Positions 26,966 through 39,084 of a stretch of 64,000 bases of DNA are shown in pieces; within the stretch, counting starts at the first letter, position 1; every line of letters begins with the position of its first letter. Both the position numbers and the translations under genes were made by a program. The stretch is from Ipomoea triloba. Lineage: Eukaryota > Streptophyta > Magnoliopsida > Solanales > Convolvulaceae. The notes beneath the pieces are model-generated. The model saw only the letters and a list, made by a program, of their open reading frames with translations. It was not told the origin of the DNA and made no database searches. The DNA lies in assembly GCF_003576645.1 (NCBI RefSeq), contig NC_044920.1, positions 25,506,947 to 25,570,946 of the forward strand. Reading direction: 5' to 3'.

Positions 26966-28491
26966 GTGACTTTTTCTCTAACAAAACAAAATAACTAAAA
27001 AAAAAAAGTTGATTTTTGTTTCAAAATAAAAAGAAATTAGACTAAACTTGTAATTTCATTTTTTTATTTTTTTATTTTTGTCTTTTCTCACATATTTCCG
27101 TCTAATGTCGACTATGGAAACAAAATGCATAATTTTTCCACAAAGGGAAGGAAAATGTGAGTGAATAAGAACACTGAGGTCAAACACCAATACGCTAATA
27201 ATCAAAGATGAAAACTTGAAGTACTTATAATTGGGAGATTGAGTTCACTATGTTTCTAGACCAAAAAAATGATATTTTTACCTTTATGATAATATACAAA
27301 AACTAGTTAATTTATAAGTAGTAATATAGATTAAAAGACATTAGTATAAGAGTTAATTTCAACGGAGGTTTGTTGTCTTCTGTGACAATTTCACATTTAG
27401 TCTCAGATTTTCGTTTTTGCTATTCAATACTTCGTACTATCATATTTTGAACATTTTTTTAATCCTTCTGGTAACTTTAATTTTTTGGTCAATTTCCATT
27501 TTAGGTAAGGTATTTTTTGTCCCATCACATTTTTTTTTTCTTGATTTTACTTCATCTGTTTCACGGGATTTCTTCATCTCTTTCGCATGTGTACATTGAA
27601 GCCACCATCATGTACACCAAAGCAATTTGTTGATGAACACCAATGAAACACGTACACCCACACACACATTCTCTCTATTTGTAGATCTCTCTAATTCTCA
27701 TTCTATCGTAGAAATGGTGATTCTATTTAAAAGGACTAGCACCTTTGCCCCCTCCTTTAAAATCTTACTGATTTCTATCACCGTAATCTCAGTGATGCTA
27801 AAAATCTCGGATCTGGTTATCACTAATTTCATAGTTAGCGATGTTCCATCTATCTAAAATACCGCAGTTTCTTGATTCTGTTTGCCATATCTCTACCTCG
27901 TCATCAATTGCATCATCATCACCATTGTTGCCTCCTCGAAGATCCAGTCTAAGCTCAATGACTATTGTTGGAATTTACTCTTAAGTACAGTTTTGTTATG
28001 ACTAATTTTTTAGTAAATAATTTATAATAATTGTATATTTATTGACAAAATCAATTAACTTTATTACGAGTTAATCAAATAAAATTATTTCATACAATAA
28101 AACAATTTATCAATCTAATCATGAGCAAATCAAATAATCACGTCAAATGTACAATATGCAATAGAAAATTATAATCAATAAAATATATGCCTACTATCAG
28201 ATAAACGAATATGGATTTTTTATATTAATTTTTAAATATAAATAACATTTTCATTTTTGTTAGTTATAAAGTTTAATATGCAGTTTACGCAACAATTGCC
28301 TTAAAAACAGTCATTGTCGAAACCTTTTTTTTTTTATTTAATAATTTCATAAATAAATATTTTATAGTAACTCATAGTCAGTGCTGACCAAGTCTTCCAT
28401 ACATAATATAGAAGATACCTCGAAGCTTTAGAAGACTAAAACTAGAGTTAAAATAAATATTTTAAGTACTATAATATATATATATATATAA

Positions 28492-29212
28492 TTCAGTTCT
28501 CGTGCGGTTGGGTGTCTCCTGTGCGATTGTGCAGTTAAATTTGAGCCATTGATCTTGCTTAAATCAACGTTCAAGATTACTAAAATTAAAAGAAAAACGC
28601 GGTGGCAATTTGGTAATTTTTGCATCTAGATCAAATTTAAGTTGCGTGATTTTTCTTCTTAAAGTGCGTGATTTTTGTACTTAAGATTCATGGGTTTTGT
28701 GCTTAAGGTGAGTGGTTGTATGCTTAAGTTGAGTAGTTCTTGAAACTTAATGTGCGTGGCTTTTGTATTTAAGGTGTGTGGTTTTTGTACTTAAGGTGCA
28801 TGATTGTTTTGCTTAAGGTACGTGGTTTATTTGCTTAAGGTGAGCAATTTTTGAAACTTAAAGAGCGTCAACCTGAATCTTAAGGTGCATGCTTTTTCTT
28901 CTTAAAGTGTGTGGTTTTACTTCTTAAGGTGCGTCAGTTGTTGAAATTAAAGTGCGTCGGCCTAAGACTTTAGATGTGTGGCTTTCCTTCTTAAGGTGCG
29001 TTGTTAGTCTAAAGTTTTAGGATACTTTTTTTTTTTTCCAGTTTCAAACCACAACCAATATTCTTTATAAGATTTTATCTACAAAGTTATATTTATGTCA
29101 ATTCAACTTAAGGTGCGTAGATTAGAAGCTTAAAGCATCAGTTTAGAATTTTTTTTAAAGAGTATTGGTCACCGCACAACCGCAAGGAAAGCTTTAACCG
29201 CACCAAAACCAT
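28492..29212. mobile_element. TIR element inserted in a (TA)n tract, carrying a minisatellite
   Basis: The left end contains TCTCGTGCGGTTGGGTGTCT and the inverted right end GGTTTTGGTGCGGTTAAAGC; both continue with CCTTGCGGTTGTGCGGT-like sequence. It is bounded on both sides by TA runs (28474-28491 and 29213-29232). The interior (28600-29125) is a roughly 30-bp minisatellite of TTAAGGTGCGTGGTTTTTGT type. There is no coding potential. It resembles the arrangement known for rice Micron elements, which target (TA)n. Confidence 0.6.
28600..29125. repeat. minisatellite, unit about 30 bp
   Basis: CTTAAGGTGCGTGGTTTTTG variants recur roughly every 30 bp for over 500 bp, alternating with GAAACTTAA-type joints. 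The array is contained within the (TA)n-bounded element at 28492-29212. Confidence 0.85.
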
Positions 29213-29232
29213 TATATATATATATATATATA

Positions 29233-29447
29233 TTGACTTCATATGAGACAATACCTTTCTGTGAGACGGTGAGACACAACGTAAGTGCACACAGCCTACT
29301 TTACGAATGCACACACCATAAACTGTGTGCACTCATGTTGGGCTAAGTGTATACACTCTAAGCTGTGTGCATCAGCGTAGTAAACTGTGTGCACTCACGT
29401 TGTGTCTCACCGTCTCACGTGAAGGTGTTGTCTCATTTGATTGTAAA

Positions 29448-29449
<2 letters not shown>
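29233..29449. mobile_element. 217-bp foldback MITE inserted in a (TA)n tract
   Basis: The left arm ATGAGACAATACCTTTCTGT then GAGACGGTGAGACACAACGT is mirrored at the right by ACGTTGTGTCTCACCGTCTC and AAGGTGTTGTCTCAT. The loop holds repeated CTGTGTGCACTC units. TA runs flank both ends (29213-29232 and 29449-29480). Confidence 0.78.
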
Positions 29450-29486
<37 letters not shown>

Positions 29487-29784
29487 ACACCTTGCCATAT
29501 GAGATCGTGAGAATTAATCATATCCGTTCAATCCCATGTAGGGAAGGTTCATATTTAATGCTTTTTAACCGCATTTTTCTTTATTTAAGTGACGGGGCTA
29601 TGAGTGTAATTTTGTTCAAATTTTTCTTACATGGAGTTTTCAAGTACTTTATGGTCATTTTAAAGGATTTTTCTAGTCATTTTACTTTATTCTTAGTTTT
29701 TTCTAGGCTTCTAGCGCTTGGGTTACTGCTCAACGTGAGTTCATGTTTGTCCTCTTTGTTTTGTTTTGCTTTTTTTTTTTGGTG

Positions 29785-29890
29785 GAGAAAATAATAAGGT
29801 AAACATATTTGTTTCATTAATTATCATCATTCCCCGCAGATCTCTTAATTATAAGGTAAACATATTTGTTTCATTAATTATCATCATTCC
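29785..29890. repeat. tandem duplication of about 55 bp
   Basis: ATAAGGTAAACATATTTGTT then TCATTAATTATCATCATTCC appears twice, separated by CCGCAGATCTCTTAATT. Confidence 0.88.
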
Positions 29891-32339
29891 ACTTATAAGA
29901 AAATAAATATTTGTTTGTTCTTCTTCAAATTACAGTAATTCAATAGCTCAACAGACAGGGTCAAATGTCTGTGCCACTGTCGAATTTCGCACCTTAATTT
30001 ATTCTTCTAAATACTGTCTACTAAATCAGTGAGCTAAACTTGTGCAGACAATATTTATTTTTTCTAATGACTAAGGATGGTTACTTTGGCAATTTTACAC
30101 AACATTTTCCGTTTTATTTCTTTTTTCTCTTTCATTTTCGTTTGACAGTAACTAGTAAGCAACAAAAATGCTATGCGGACTTAGAAAAATTTTACTATTG
30201 TGTAATAGCATGTAAGTAACATATGAAAAGTAAATCACATTAAGAAGATCATGTGTAGCATGTTTGACTAAGAGAATTGATGGATACCAAACATGGGTAC
30301 TCGGTGGGTATAACCTAGCAAGCAGCCGAGCATGGCACTCGGGTTCGACAATTAGCACTCAAGACGTGACCAGTCAGTTTTAGCTCCGTAAAATCATCCT
30401 TCTATAACCTTCTCATGTCATTAATTATGACAATAAACCTCATTAACCACTAATTTATTACCTATTAATTATCCATTATTACCTATAAGTACTCCATTAT
30501 TATTGGATATTCCACTCACCATGCACACCACTCACTCTTCTACTATAAAAGAGGAGTCAAGAAAGGGAGGGAGGGGGGCTCCATTTTCTCTAGAGAAGAT
30601 AACCATACAATATTTACAAAAATTCTTACAAAATAGTAAATTCTATACTTGGAACCGCCCAAAAATACCTATAGTTTTTATCTTTCCAATTTCCACGTTA
30701 AAATTCTGGTATCTATTTATTTTTTACATTTTACTTCTCATTCGAATGGTTATGTTGGCCCGCCATGTGACTACATACCCCAGACTCACAAAACCAAAAT
30801 CAAACTCATAATTTTTCAATATGAAAATCATTGTCTACTCTCTTAATGGGACATAAATAATACATAATCTCATTGACTTAAAAAATAAATATTTTTTTTC
30901 TCCAAAAAAATTATGACGCCTAACACAAAATTTACTTTCTGTGAGTATATTTATTTCAAGGTGATTTTGGCTGCGCTGTAGAATCTTTGCACTTTGCAGC
31001 TTAGACGGCAGATTTTAACAACATATCAATTTAGTTATCATGATAAAACAGCGAGATACTGTAAATGACAGGGTACAAGAAACAAGGCGATCCTGGCCGT
31101 CCACTGCTTAATTATGTCATACATCATGAAATCACGGTCGTCCATTCTCATACAGTTTTATCGGAAAAAACATTAATGATGGTAACCAGACGGTTCTCCC
31201 AATCGTTACTAACTTACTATTTCGTCCTTCAGAGCTTAAGGAAAAGGTACGCCGGTTTTGCAGGTGAATCGACGGCCGACAACTTAGAAGATTCCCCTAT
31301 CAAATCTACGGCTCAGATCTTCTCATTAGATTACTCCCTTCGTAGTTCTGTCACCATCAACTTCTTTTATAAATTGGGAAAAAAAAAAAAAAAAAACCAA
31401 AAAAAAAAAAAAGAGAAGGTTCATGGTCATGGCATGTATGACCGACCAAAGATGCAGAAATCACACAAAGATGCAGTTGTACCAACATAGAAATTATATG
31501 GGAATAAAATAAGATGTCATGATTGTGATTTTGATGAAATGAAAAATAAATTTTATCACATTACTGGTAAATTATTTAAAATTTTAAAATGTCAATTAAC
31601 ACAAATACATTTTTATACTTAATATTAACTTTTACTACATATAATCTTAAATCTTACTCATTAAATTTTACTCTCTGATGTGACAGACAGTGATAAATTA
31701 TTTTTTTCATGTGTGTCCCAATACAAGTGCCTACATCAAGATTTTGTGTGCGAAGAGTAAAAGTTTGAAATAAAAAATGAAAATACTTTTAGTATTTTCC
31801 TTAAGAAATACATTAGTTTGAATTCAATACAAGAAGCACTAGTGGTTATTGGTATCGTGAATTGTCTCATAAGTCATAAATTTGAAAATCTTATATTCCT
31901 TTGAACCAAACAAATGAACCTAATTATTCATATTTCTAATGTTATGTGAGATAAGCTGGACCAAACACCCTTGACTTGATTTAGGTTATAATGTTATATC
32001 ATGTAACTATAGGAATGTAAATATTGGGAGAAGAAGGAATGTAAATATGACAATATCAAATTTCCTTATTTAGTTTTAGGGAATGTGATATTGCAAATTT
32101 TATTTTTAGTTTACTTTTGATAGCTTTAATGCGAATGACATTAACACGACGTCATTAGGTCATGTAAGATTCTCGAAAATGTTACATTATCTCAAAATAT
32201 CACTTTAACCAAACGATTCATAAAAACAATGTATAATAATTTCGCATTCCTACAATAACTTCATATTCCCTTAAACCAAACAAGGTTATATGAGATAACA
32301 TGAACCAAATATCACCTACAAGTTTAACTAATTCTTTTA

Positions 32340-32420
32340 CTATTATGTCAAGACCTTGTGGTTTAGTGGCACCCAGTTGCACTCAGTGGATGTAATAGAG
32401 TCAGTAGTACTCAAAAAAAA
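32340..32420 (+). mobile_element. SINE-like fragment related to 640-725
   Basis: ACCTTGTGGTTTAGTGGCAC and CCAGTTGCACTC match the minus-strand copy near the window start. It ends in a short A-run at 32414-32423. Confidence 0.4.
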
Positions 32421-33309
32421 AAATTCTTTTACTATTATCGTTATTTAATTCCAATTTCATCTATATATGCATAAGAGAAAGTTATATCTCTATTTTGTAT
32501 ACTCTATTTTCAACTAAAATGATTATATCGTGCTATAAATGTTGTGGCTTATATTTTGTTTGACAAAAATACCATTCTCGTTCCTATATAATTTTACTTA
32601 AAACTTTTGTTATTTGCAATGTCTACCTTAGTACTTTTAAAAGTATTTTTTACAAATTATAAATATATTTTTTCATTTGTTTATTTTTGTTAAATATACT
32701 ACTCTTTTTTTTTTGTAAATATTAAATATACTACTCTTTATATCTTACTTTTTTACAATAATTTAGATTTTTTAAATGAATAAATCCAATAAGACACAAA
32801 ATTTATGTTGGGGCATTTAATACATAATCTAAAACCATATCTAAGATATCTAACTCCTTCGTCGACATGTCAATTTGTTATTATATTTCTTTCTGGGAAA
32901 ATAATAGTGGATACATGACATAAATTCTCATTAATTCTGTACTACTTCATCATCAATTGTTGACAGCTATAGCTAAATTGACACAGCCAGTATAGTTAAT
33001 TAAATGTTTTAATGGTTTTAAACAAATGTTTAATTATAAAATAATATTTTAATATTCTTACAAAATGTCAATGCTGGTCCAATCGCTACTTATAATAGTT
33101 TACTTTTTCACTATTCGATAATATGCAATTTCCTTAAAAATTTAAATTTCTTGCAAATTGTAAATAATAAAACTAAACATTTCACGGCTCAATGAATCCG
33201 CATAAATTCAAACTATTGGCCATTCGTTTAGGTACTGGGGAGAATAGAATGAATCCACATAAATTCAATCTATTGATGACCATTCGTTTAGAAACTGGAA
33301 AATTAATTA

Positions 33310-33620
33310 AACATAACTAAAAAGATAAATGAGTGTTTGGTAAATAGTTGTTAACTGATTGAATTAGTGGGTTTAACTAGTTGATAGTTGATTGTACAAA
33401 AGTGTTTGATAAATTAACTATTAGCTTATAACTATTTACACGCAAAATAACTTTTTCAAAACAAATGATTGATTTTTTTTTTAATTTTAACATTTTGGAG
33501 TAATAAGCTGTTATAAAAAAACTAATTAATTACACTCATATTGATTGTTTAACCAAGTAAAACAACTAATAGTTGTCAAATAAGTTAAAATTAATTGATA
33601 AATTAATTATGTTACTAAAA
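33310..33620. repeat. GTGTTTGGTAAATAGTTGTT-type MITE-like repeat
   Basis: Repeated and partly inverted TTAACTAGTTGATAGTTGAT and AACTAATAGTTGTCAAATAA modules suggest a decayed foldback. The ends are not defined. Confidence 0.35.
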
Positions 33621-35997
33621 GGACATTTGACACAAATTAGATCAAGAAACGCCCAACATCAACAAATGAGCGATGAGTCAAAGTAAAATCTTAAGATTAT
33701 TTAATTGCTAAATTAAATCAACGGACTTATGGTTAAAATAGTTTTGAGTTTTGTATAAAAAATTGTAGTAAATGTCAAGTTAGCAAAATATCATGCAGTA
33801 AGGCAATGAGTAATGGCACATTTTCTTCTTAATCTGATTTCATCATATTCACCTTCTAATGTTGTAATATAATTTGGTTGACTTTTTTATATAAAAAAAT
33901 TAAATATGAACTAGTTTTTTTTTTTTAATTACTCATAGTGGAGCCAACTAGTTCATGAACACTACACATGTAACATAAATCACACCAAGATATTCTATGC
34001 AACAGGCTTGACCAAAATGGTGTTGGTAATAGTTAATTGAACTTGTGACCTTCAAGTACACAGATCATAGACTCATAGTTTTACCCACTCAACTATCTTT
34101 TTTTAAAAAAATAATAATAATGTGACTATGAGGAGTTAAGGAGTATATCTAGGGGTGGGTGGGGTGGGGGAGCAGGGGATGAAATACGAATTTTATAATA
34201 TATAAGAGCCAACACGGGTTTCTCGCTTGGTTCTTGGGTCCTAACCATCACGATAGAAGACTTTCACCTTTTTATAAAAAGGTTCATGTGATCAAGTGGC
34301 CGAGAGATCACGATATTAAGCCTCCGTAGAGGCATGAAAAAACTGTGATTTATCTATTCACAATTGTATTATATTAATGTGTAAAGCGAGGTCTTTAGGC
34401 GAGGGAACTGGCCTTAGGAGTACAAAGTATTTTCTAAGGGCCAATTATAAGGAAAATCTTTGGAAATCATATGTGGTGGGATGTGAATGTGATGATTTTA
34501 TATGGAAGTGAATATTGGCATGATGATGAGCATGATGAGCATGATGTGCTAAAAAGATTCCATGCACAGGCAAGGGCATGTAAATATGGAAAGAAAGACC
34601 CATCATGGGTAGAAGGATAGATATATGATAGATAGATAGATGGATGGGTAATCATTACAGATGGACTCATGATGGCAACGCCTCTTCCCCTCGCTAATCC
34701 TACTTTTAAAAGTGTCTAGAGAGAGAAAATTCATAAATAAATCAAAATAAAAAAATAAATATAAATTTATTAAAAAAAAAAAAAAAAACACAGGCCAGTA
34801 GGCCACAGCCCCCGCGCAGCCACAGCCGCCATTTCTCCTTAATTACCTTCCTTTTCGCGCCCATTATTAACCTTAATCTAATTACTAATTTGTTTCCTTA
34901 ATTAAATGCCCCTGCCACTACTCCTCACTCCTCGCCCTGTCCTATACGAAATATCAACGGACGTCCAAATGCCTTTTGGAAGGGCCTTCCAAAAAAGTAT
35001 TTGCAAATAGACCACGCATTTTTTTAAAAATGTTTATTAGAAAATTTTCATGGGAAAAAGAGTGTTGTTAGGTTCAATGAAACCATGAATTATGGCTACA
35101 AACTTTATTTATAATATTGTTACATTAATTAATATTCTTGAATACAGTTTAAATTTCAATATGATCAAACACCTACTAGTCTACTACGGTTATAAGTACA
35201 ATATCAGTTTTAGTTCATCAATTAAAATCATTGTGTAAATAAATTCTTCAATTGTTATCAAAATGATTGATTTTGTTATTACACGAGTGTAGTTATTCGA
35301 GGGCAATCTCAGTCAAGTTGGCCGATCAGTTAACTTGATAACCATAATATTCTAAATTCAGTTCCACACGAGAACTATTTATTAGTCTTTCTCCATGTCA
35401 TCTTTTGCCCGTTAATGTCCATATGAGCAGTTCAATTGGTTACATTGATGAAATTTGAAAATAATGACCTGAAATCGAGTCTCACCAGCGAAAGTCTGAT
35501 AGTAACCTCCCAGAGTTTAATTTGAATTTTTGTTAATACCAAACATGACTTTCAATTATTAGAATAAGGATTAGAAGTGTTTTAATAGTTTTGGGGGCGT
35601 TTGTATAATTTCCCGAAAACTGTGGGACTCTATTGAAGAAAGGGAACCTGGGCATAAAAAGGGAAGCGACAAGGGAAGTTGAAGGAGGGACTGAGGATGT
35701 TTTGTGTAAATACTTGTAAATGAAGAGCTACTTAGGATAATAATGATCCTAAGGTGGGGTAATTAGATTAGGAGGGTATTATAAATAGCCTTAGATCATC
35801 ATACGTTTAATGGCCGTCGAGTTCTGTTTCGCTTTATTTCTTCCGGCGCTTATATGAAATGAAAAGAGAGAAAATCATGGCATGAGATTTCTCAGTTCTC
35901 GATAGGATTTCCAGGCTTTTCTGTTCTTCTATCTTCAACTACACGTTAATTTCCCGTCATTTCTTGAAAAAGCTGCGATCTTTCTCTTCCCCTGCGC

Positions 35998-36005
35998 TAT
36001 ATAAA
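35998..36005 (+). promoter_or_regulatory. candidate TATA box (TATATAAA) of the HLS1-like gene
   Basis: TATATAAA lies 134 bp before the start codon, followed by a CT-rich stretch typical of plant 5' leaders. A second candidate, TATAAATA at 35780-35787, matches the plant consensus equally well and would give a leader of about 330 nt. The sequence alone cannot decide between them. Confidence 0.45.
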
Positions 36006-36074
36006 CCCTTCACAGTCCCCGCTTTTAATCACTCTCTCTGTTCTTCTCTGCTCTAACCCACCATATCTTCCAGA

Positions 36075-36075
<1 letters not shown>

Positions 36076-36111
<36 letters not shown>
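36076..36111 (+). repeat. (TA)18 microsatellite in the 5' leader of the HLS1-like gene
   Basis: An uninterrupted TA dinucleotide run ends 27 bp before the start codon, downstream of both candidate TATA boxes, so it should be transcribed. A second AT run (36594-36620) followed by a TTTA run (36621-36640) sits in intron 2, just after the donor site. Confidence 0.95.
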
Positions 36112-36112
<1 letters not shown>

Positions 36113-36138
36113 TTGGCAGATCAAAATTTGGGGAGGAG

Positions 36139-36593
36139 ATGGTGGCGGCGGCGGCGGCGGTGGTGGTGAGAGATTACGACCCTAAGAACGACTGTAGGGC
36201 GGTGGAGGAGGTTGAGAGAATATGCGAAGTGGGCCCCGGCGGCAAACTCTCCATATTCACTGACCTTTTGGGTGACCCAATTTGCAGAGTTCGAAACTCC
36301 CCCGCTTATCAAATGCTTGTAAGCAAAGCTAAGGTGTAAACTTGTTGTTTGTCGGGCATGCTCTGTTTCGATTCTTATTTTTTGCTTTTCGGAAATGATC
36401 AGGTTGCCGAGGTTGTCGTGCAAAAAGACGGCGGCGAATGGCGGGAGATTGTCGGGATGATCAGAGGCTGCATAAAGACTGTGACTTGCGGGAAGAAAGT
36501 GTCCAGAAATGGAAAGGGCAATCTCCCTCTCCCGGTTTACGCCAAAGTTGCTTATATCCTGGGCCTTCGCGTCTCTCCTTTTCACCGGTACTG

Positions 36594-36624
<31 letters not shown>

Positions 36625-37581
36625 TTATTTATTTATTTTAGTTTATGTATATGTCACGTAATTTAAAAATGATTCTTCTTCTTCTTGTTAGTGATGGGTA
36701 TTTATTTTGGTTACAGGAGAATGGGAATTGGGTTGAAACTGGTGACGAAAATGGAGGAGTGGTTTAGAGAAAATGGAGCCGAGTATTCATACATGGCGAC
36801 CGAGAATGATAACCAAGCTTCTATTAATCTGTTTACTCATAAATGCGGGTACTCGAAGTTTCGGAAACCGTCGATCCTGGTTCAGCCCGTGTTCGCTCAC
36901 CGAGTTGGGGTGTCGAGCCGAGTCACGATCATAAAGCTGAGTCCGGGCGACGCGGAGGTGTTGTACAGGCGGAGGTTCTCGACGACGGAGTTTTTTCCGC
37001 GGGATATCGATTCCATTCTGCGGAATAGTCTGAGTTTGGGGACGTTTCTGGCGGTGCCGAAGGGGCGGTACACGGCGGAGACGTGGCGGGGGGCGGAGGA
37101 GTTCTTGGCCGAGCCGCCGGAGTCGTGGGCGGTGCTGAGCGTGTGGAACTCGATGGAGCTGTTCAAGCTGGAGGTGCGGGGCGCGTCGCGGAAGCTCCGG
37201 GGGTTCGCCCGGACGACCCGGGTGTTGGACCGGGCTTTCCCGTGGCTGCATTTGCCGTCGGTGCCGGAGGTTTTTAGACCGTTTGGGCTGCATTTTTTGT
37301 ATGGGCTGGGCGGGGAAGGCCCATTATCGGTGAAATTCATCACGGCTCTATGCGGCTTCGCTCATAATCTGGCTAAGGAGCGCGGCTGCGGCGTGGTGGC
37401 CACGGAGGTCTCCCCAGCCGACCCGCTCAGCCTGGGGATCCCCCACTGGAAACGGCTATCGTGCGCCGACGACTTGTGGTGCATTAAACGGCTAGGGGAG
37501 GACTACAGTGACGGGGCTGTCGGTGATTGGACTAAGTCACAACCTGGTCTCTCCATTTTTGTTGATCCCAGAGAAGTCTAA
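36139..37581 (+). CDS. HLS1: HOOKLESS1-like GNAT N-acetyltransferase (3 exons, 409 aa)
   Basis: Exons are 36139-36318, 36403-36587 and 36717-37581; introns are 84 and 129 bp with GT-AG ends, and the phases join without a stop (180+185+865 nt). The product is 409 aa, close to the roughly 400 aa of Arabidopsis HLS1. Visible family features: the N-terminal block VRDYDPKNDCRAVEEVERIC, the KLSIFTDLLGDPICR block, EIVGMIRGCIKTVTCG, and the acetyl-CoA-binding GNAT motif A (LGLRVSPFHRRMGIG, residues about 113-127, R122-x-x-G125-x-G127). The plant-specific C-terminal half ends in GDWTKSQPGLSIFVDPRE. Known for the family: a nuclear acetyltransferase-like regulator of ethylene/auxin-dependent apical hook growth. 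Exon 3 is strikingly GC-rich compared with its AT-rich surroundings. The start is the first ATG after a (TA)18 tract. If intron 1 is retained, translation stops after 66 codons. It could be HLS1 itself or an HLS1-like paralogue. Confidence 0.95.
36594..36640 (+). repeat. compound (TA)n-(TTTA)n microsatellite in intron 2 of the HLS1-like gene
   Basis: The run begins seven bases after the exon 2 donor (exon 2 ends at 36587) and occupies about a third of the 129-bp intron. Length variation here could bring the donor and branch point into AT hairpins, but no effect is demonstrated. Confidence 0.9.
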
Positions 37582-39084
37582 GTGGCCCATCTCCTACAAG
37601 TAGAAGCCACAATCTAATTTAGAGGTTTAATATAAAAAAAAAAGTTCAAAGAAAAAAAAAAGCTTGTCTTTTTGTAGATCAATCATCTCTTTTCTCTTCT
37701 TACCTTTTTCATGTCTTAGTGTTATTATTAAATTAACGTTGTTTAGTCACCTTCTTTCTAGCTTTTCTTTTCTTGGCCGGGGAAGATTTTGTCTCATGAA
37801 AATAGAAGCTAAGGAAAATCTCTTGCTCTTTTAGTCCTTTGCTTTTTAGGCCTTTGTAAATGGGGTGGAATATCCCCTTTTCTTTCTTTATTGTAATTAA
37901 ATAGATTTCTCCTTTTATACATCCCCTTCTTTCCTTATTGCCTATTCCAAAATTGGAAGTAAAATGGTAATCAATATTTTGGATACTGAAAATAAGTTTC
38001 TCTAGTCATTCTTAAAAAATGGTCTGATAATCAATAGACTTCATTTTGACACATGATATCGAAAAATAAATAAAAAATGGTCTGATAATTAATAGATCAG
38101 ACTTCAGTTTGACACATGATATCGAAAAATAAGTGAAATGACACAAGGGGGTGTCGATAGAAGGATGAGGATGTAAGAAGGTGGTATAGTGTAATGACAT
38201 GATGGGTTGGTTATATACTCTTTGTTGTGTGTTTAGGTTGGTGTACGTGTATGTTTTTGTGAAAGATAATGAATCCTTGTTCCTTAGCGAAAACAAATCG
38301 GCAAAAAGGATTTGTTTTGTAGGTATTGCGTGCTTACATCCCAAAGGGAGAGGGCTACGTGGGGTTGGGGGATGGGATTATCAATTTCAATCCCATATGA
38401 CAATAATAATGTAATGTTTTATTTTATGTTAATGACAAAACTTCATTTGTTTTTGGTTAGTTTTAATTTCTTTTGGCTTTATGTTCCAGGCGATTCTGCA
38501 TATTCCATTTCTCTTTTCCTTTCCATTTGAGATCGATTGCGATGTTAATGGAACACACCACTTTTGCAGTAACCATCTTATGATGGATGCCAATCAAACC
38601 CCACCCACATCTCTCCCCATCCCCAAATCGTAATCATTACAATAATACGCTAATTATGATCACAAGATCGAATTTTAGATACGATACTCACCTTGACATG
38701 CCAGCGTGAGTGTTTCGATAGTGTGACTTGTAATTTAGGGTTATGTGCAGTGTTTATGTTGTTTGGTTACGAGATTTTTGTATAATTGTTATTATTAGTC
38801 GCGAGAGTTTTGAATAGTTGAGTGATTGTGGGGTGCACCATTTGGGTCACCTTAAGTCTTCATCATGCTCCATAATGAAAGAATGTGCGATTGAGCAATC
38901 AATAGCCTCTTTTTTTGCACCTCTTGTTGCAAAATGAATGCAGCTACTGATCAATGATTGTTGTGGGGTTTCACTTTGGTTATCATTATATTGTTGTTTA
39001 CGACCAATCATCATCTCTTCCGTCCAAATAAATCAAGTTTAGTTCTAATTAATTAACATTCTAATTTCAAACGTAGTAAATAAA
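37582..39084 (+). other. 3' flank of the HLS1-like gene
   Basis: Probable 3' untranslated region to about 37920 (T-rich, with TTGTAATTAAATAGA near 37890), then AT-rich spacer with a short tandem duplication. No further gene is seen. Confidence 0.5.
38018..38135. repeat. tandem duplication of about 55-60 bp downstream of the HLS1-like gene
   Basis: AAAAAATGGTCTGATAATCA and TTTGACACATGATATCGAAA occur twice with small indels. Confidence 0.85.

Larger units (their letters stand above)
14291..28470. other. intergenic, no gene recognised
   Basis: AT-rich DNA with the SINE-like copies, MITE and microsatellite listed separately. At 19650-19920 the sequence (AACAAATAGATTATGAGAAT, TAGCTAATTCCCATAATATA) resembles eroded LTR-retrotransposon DNA, unproven. 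Open frames of up to 117 codons (16222-16575, minus) show no domain, codon bias or splice context. Confidence 0.5.
29481..35990. other. intergenic upstream of the HLS1-like gene
   Basis: It contains a less AT-rich block at 31060-31380 with a 141-codon open frame (31065-31490) ending in a Lys-rich stretch encoded by A-runs, not recognised and probably non-coding. CTATAAAAGAGG near 30542 could be a retroelement or orphan promoter TATA. GC-richer DNA at 34790-34990 and 35600-35760 may be distal promoter of the HLS1-like gene. Confidence 0.45.

Noticed and set aside
29138..29510. Open frames of 61-64 codons rich in Tyr-Ile
   Set aside because: They are generated by (TA)n tracts and the foldback MITE arms.
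36787..37343. Long minus-strand open frames (168 and 148 codons) opposite HLS1-like exon 3
   Set aside because: They are shadows of the GC-rich sense coding exon; the Arg/Pro-rich translations have no domain and the sense frame is clearly conserved.
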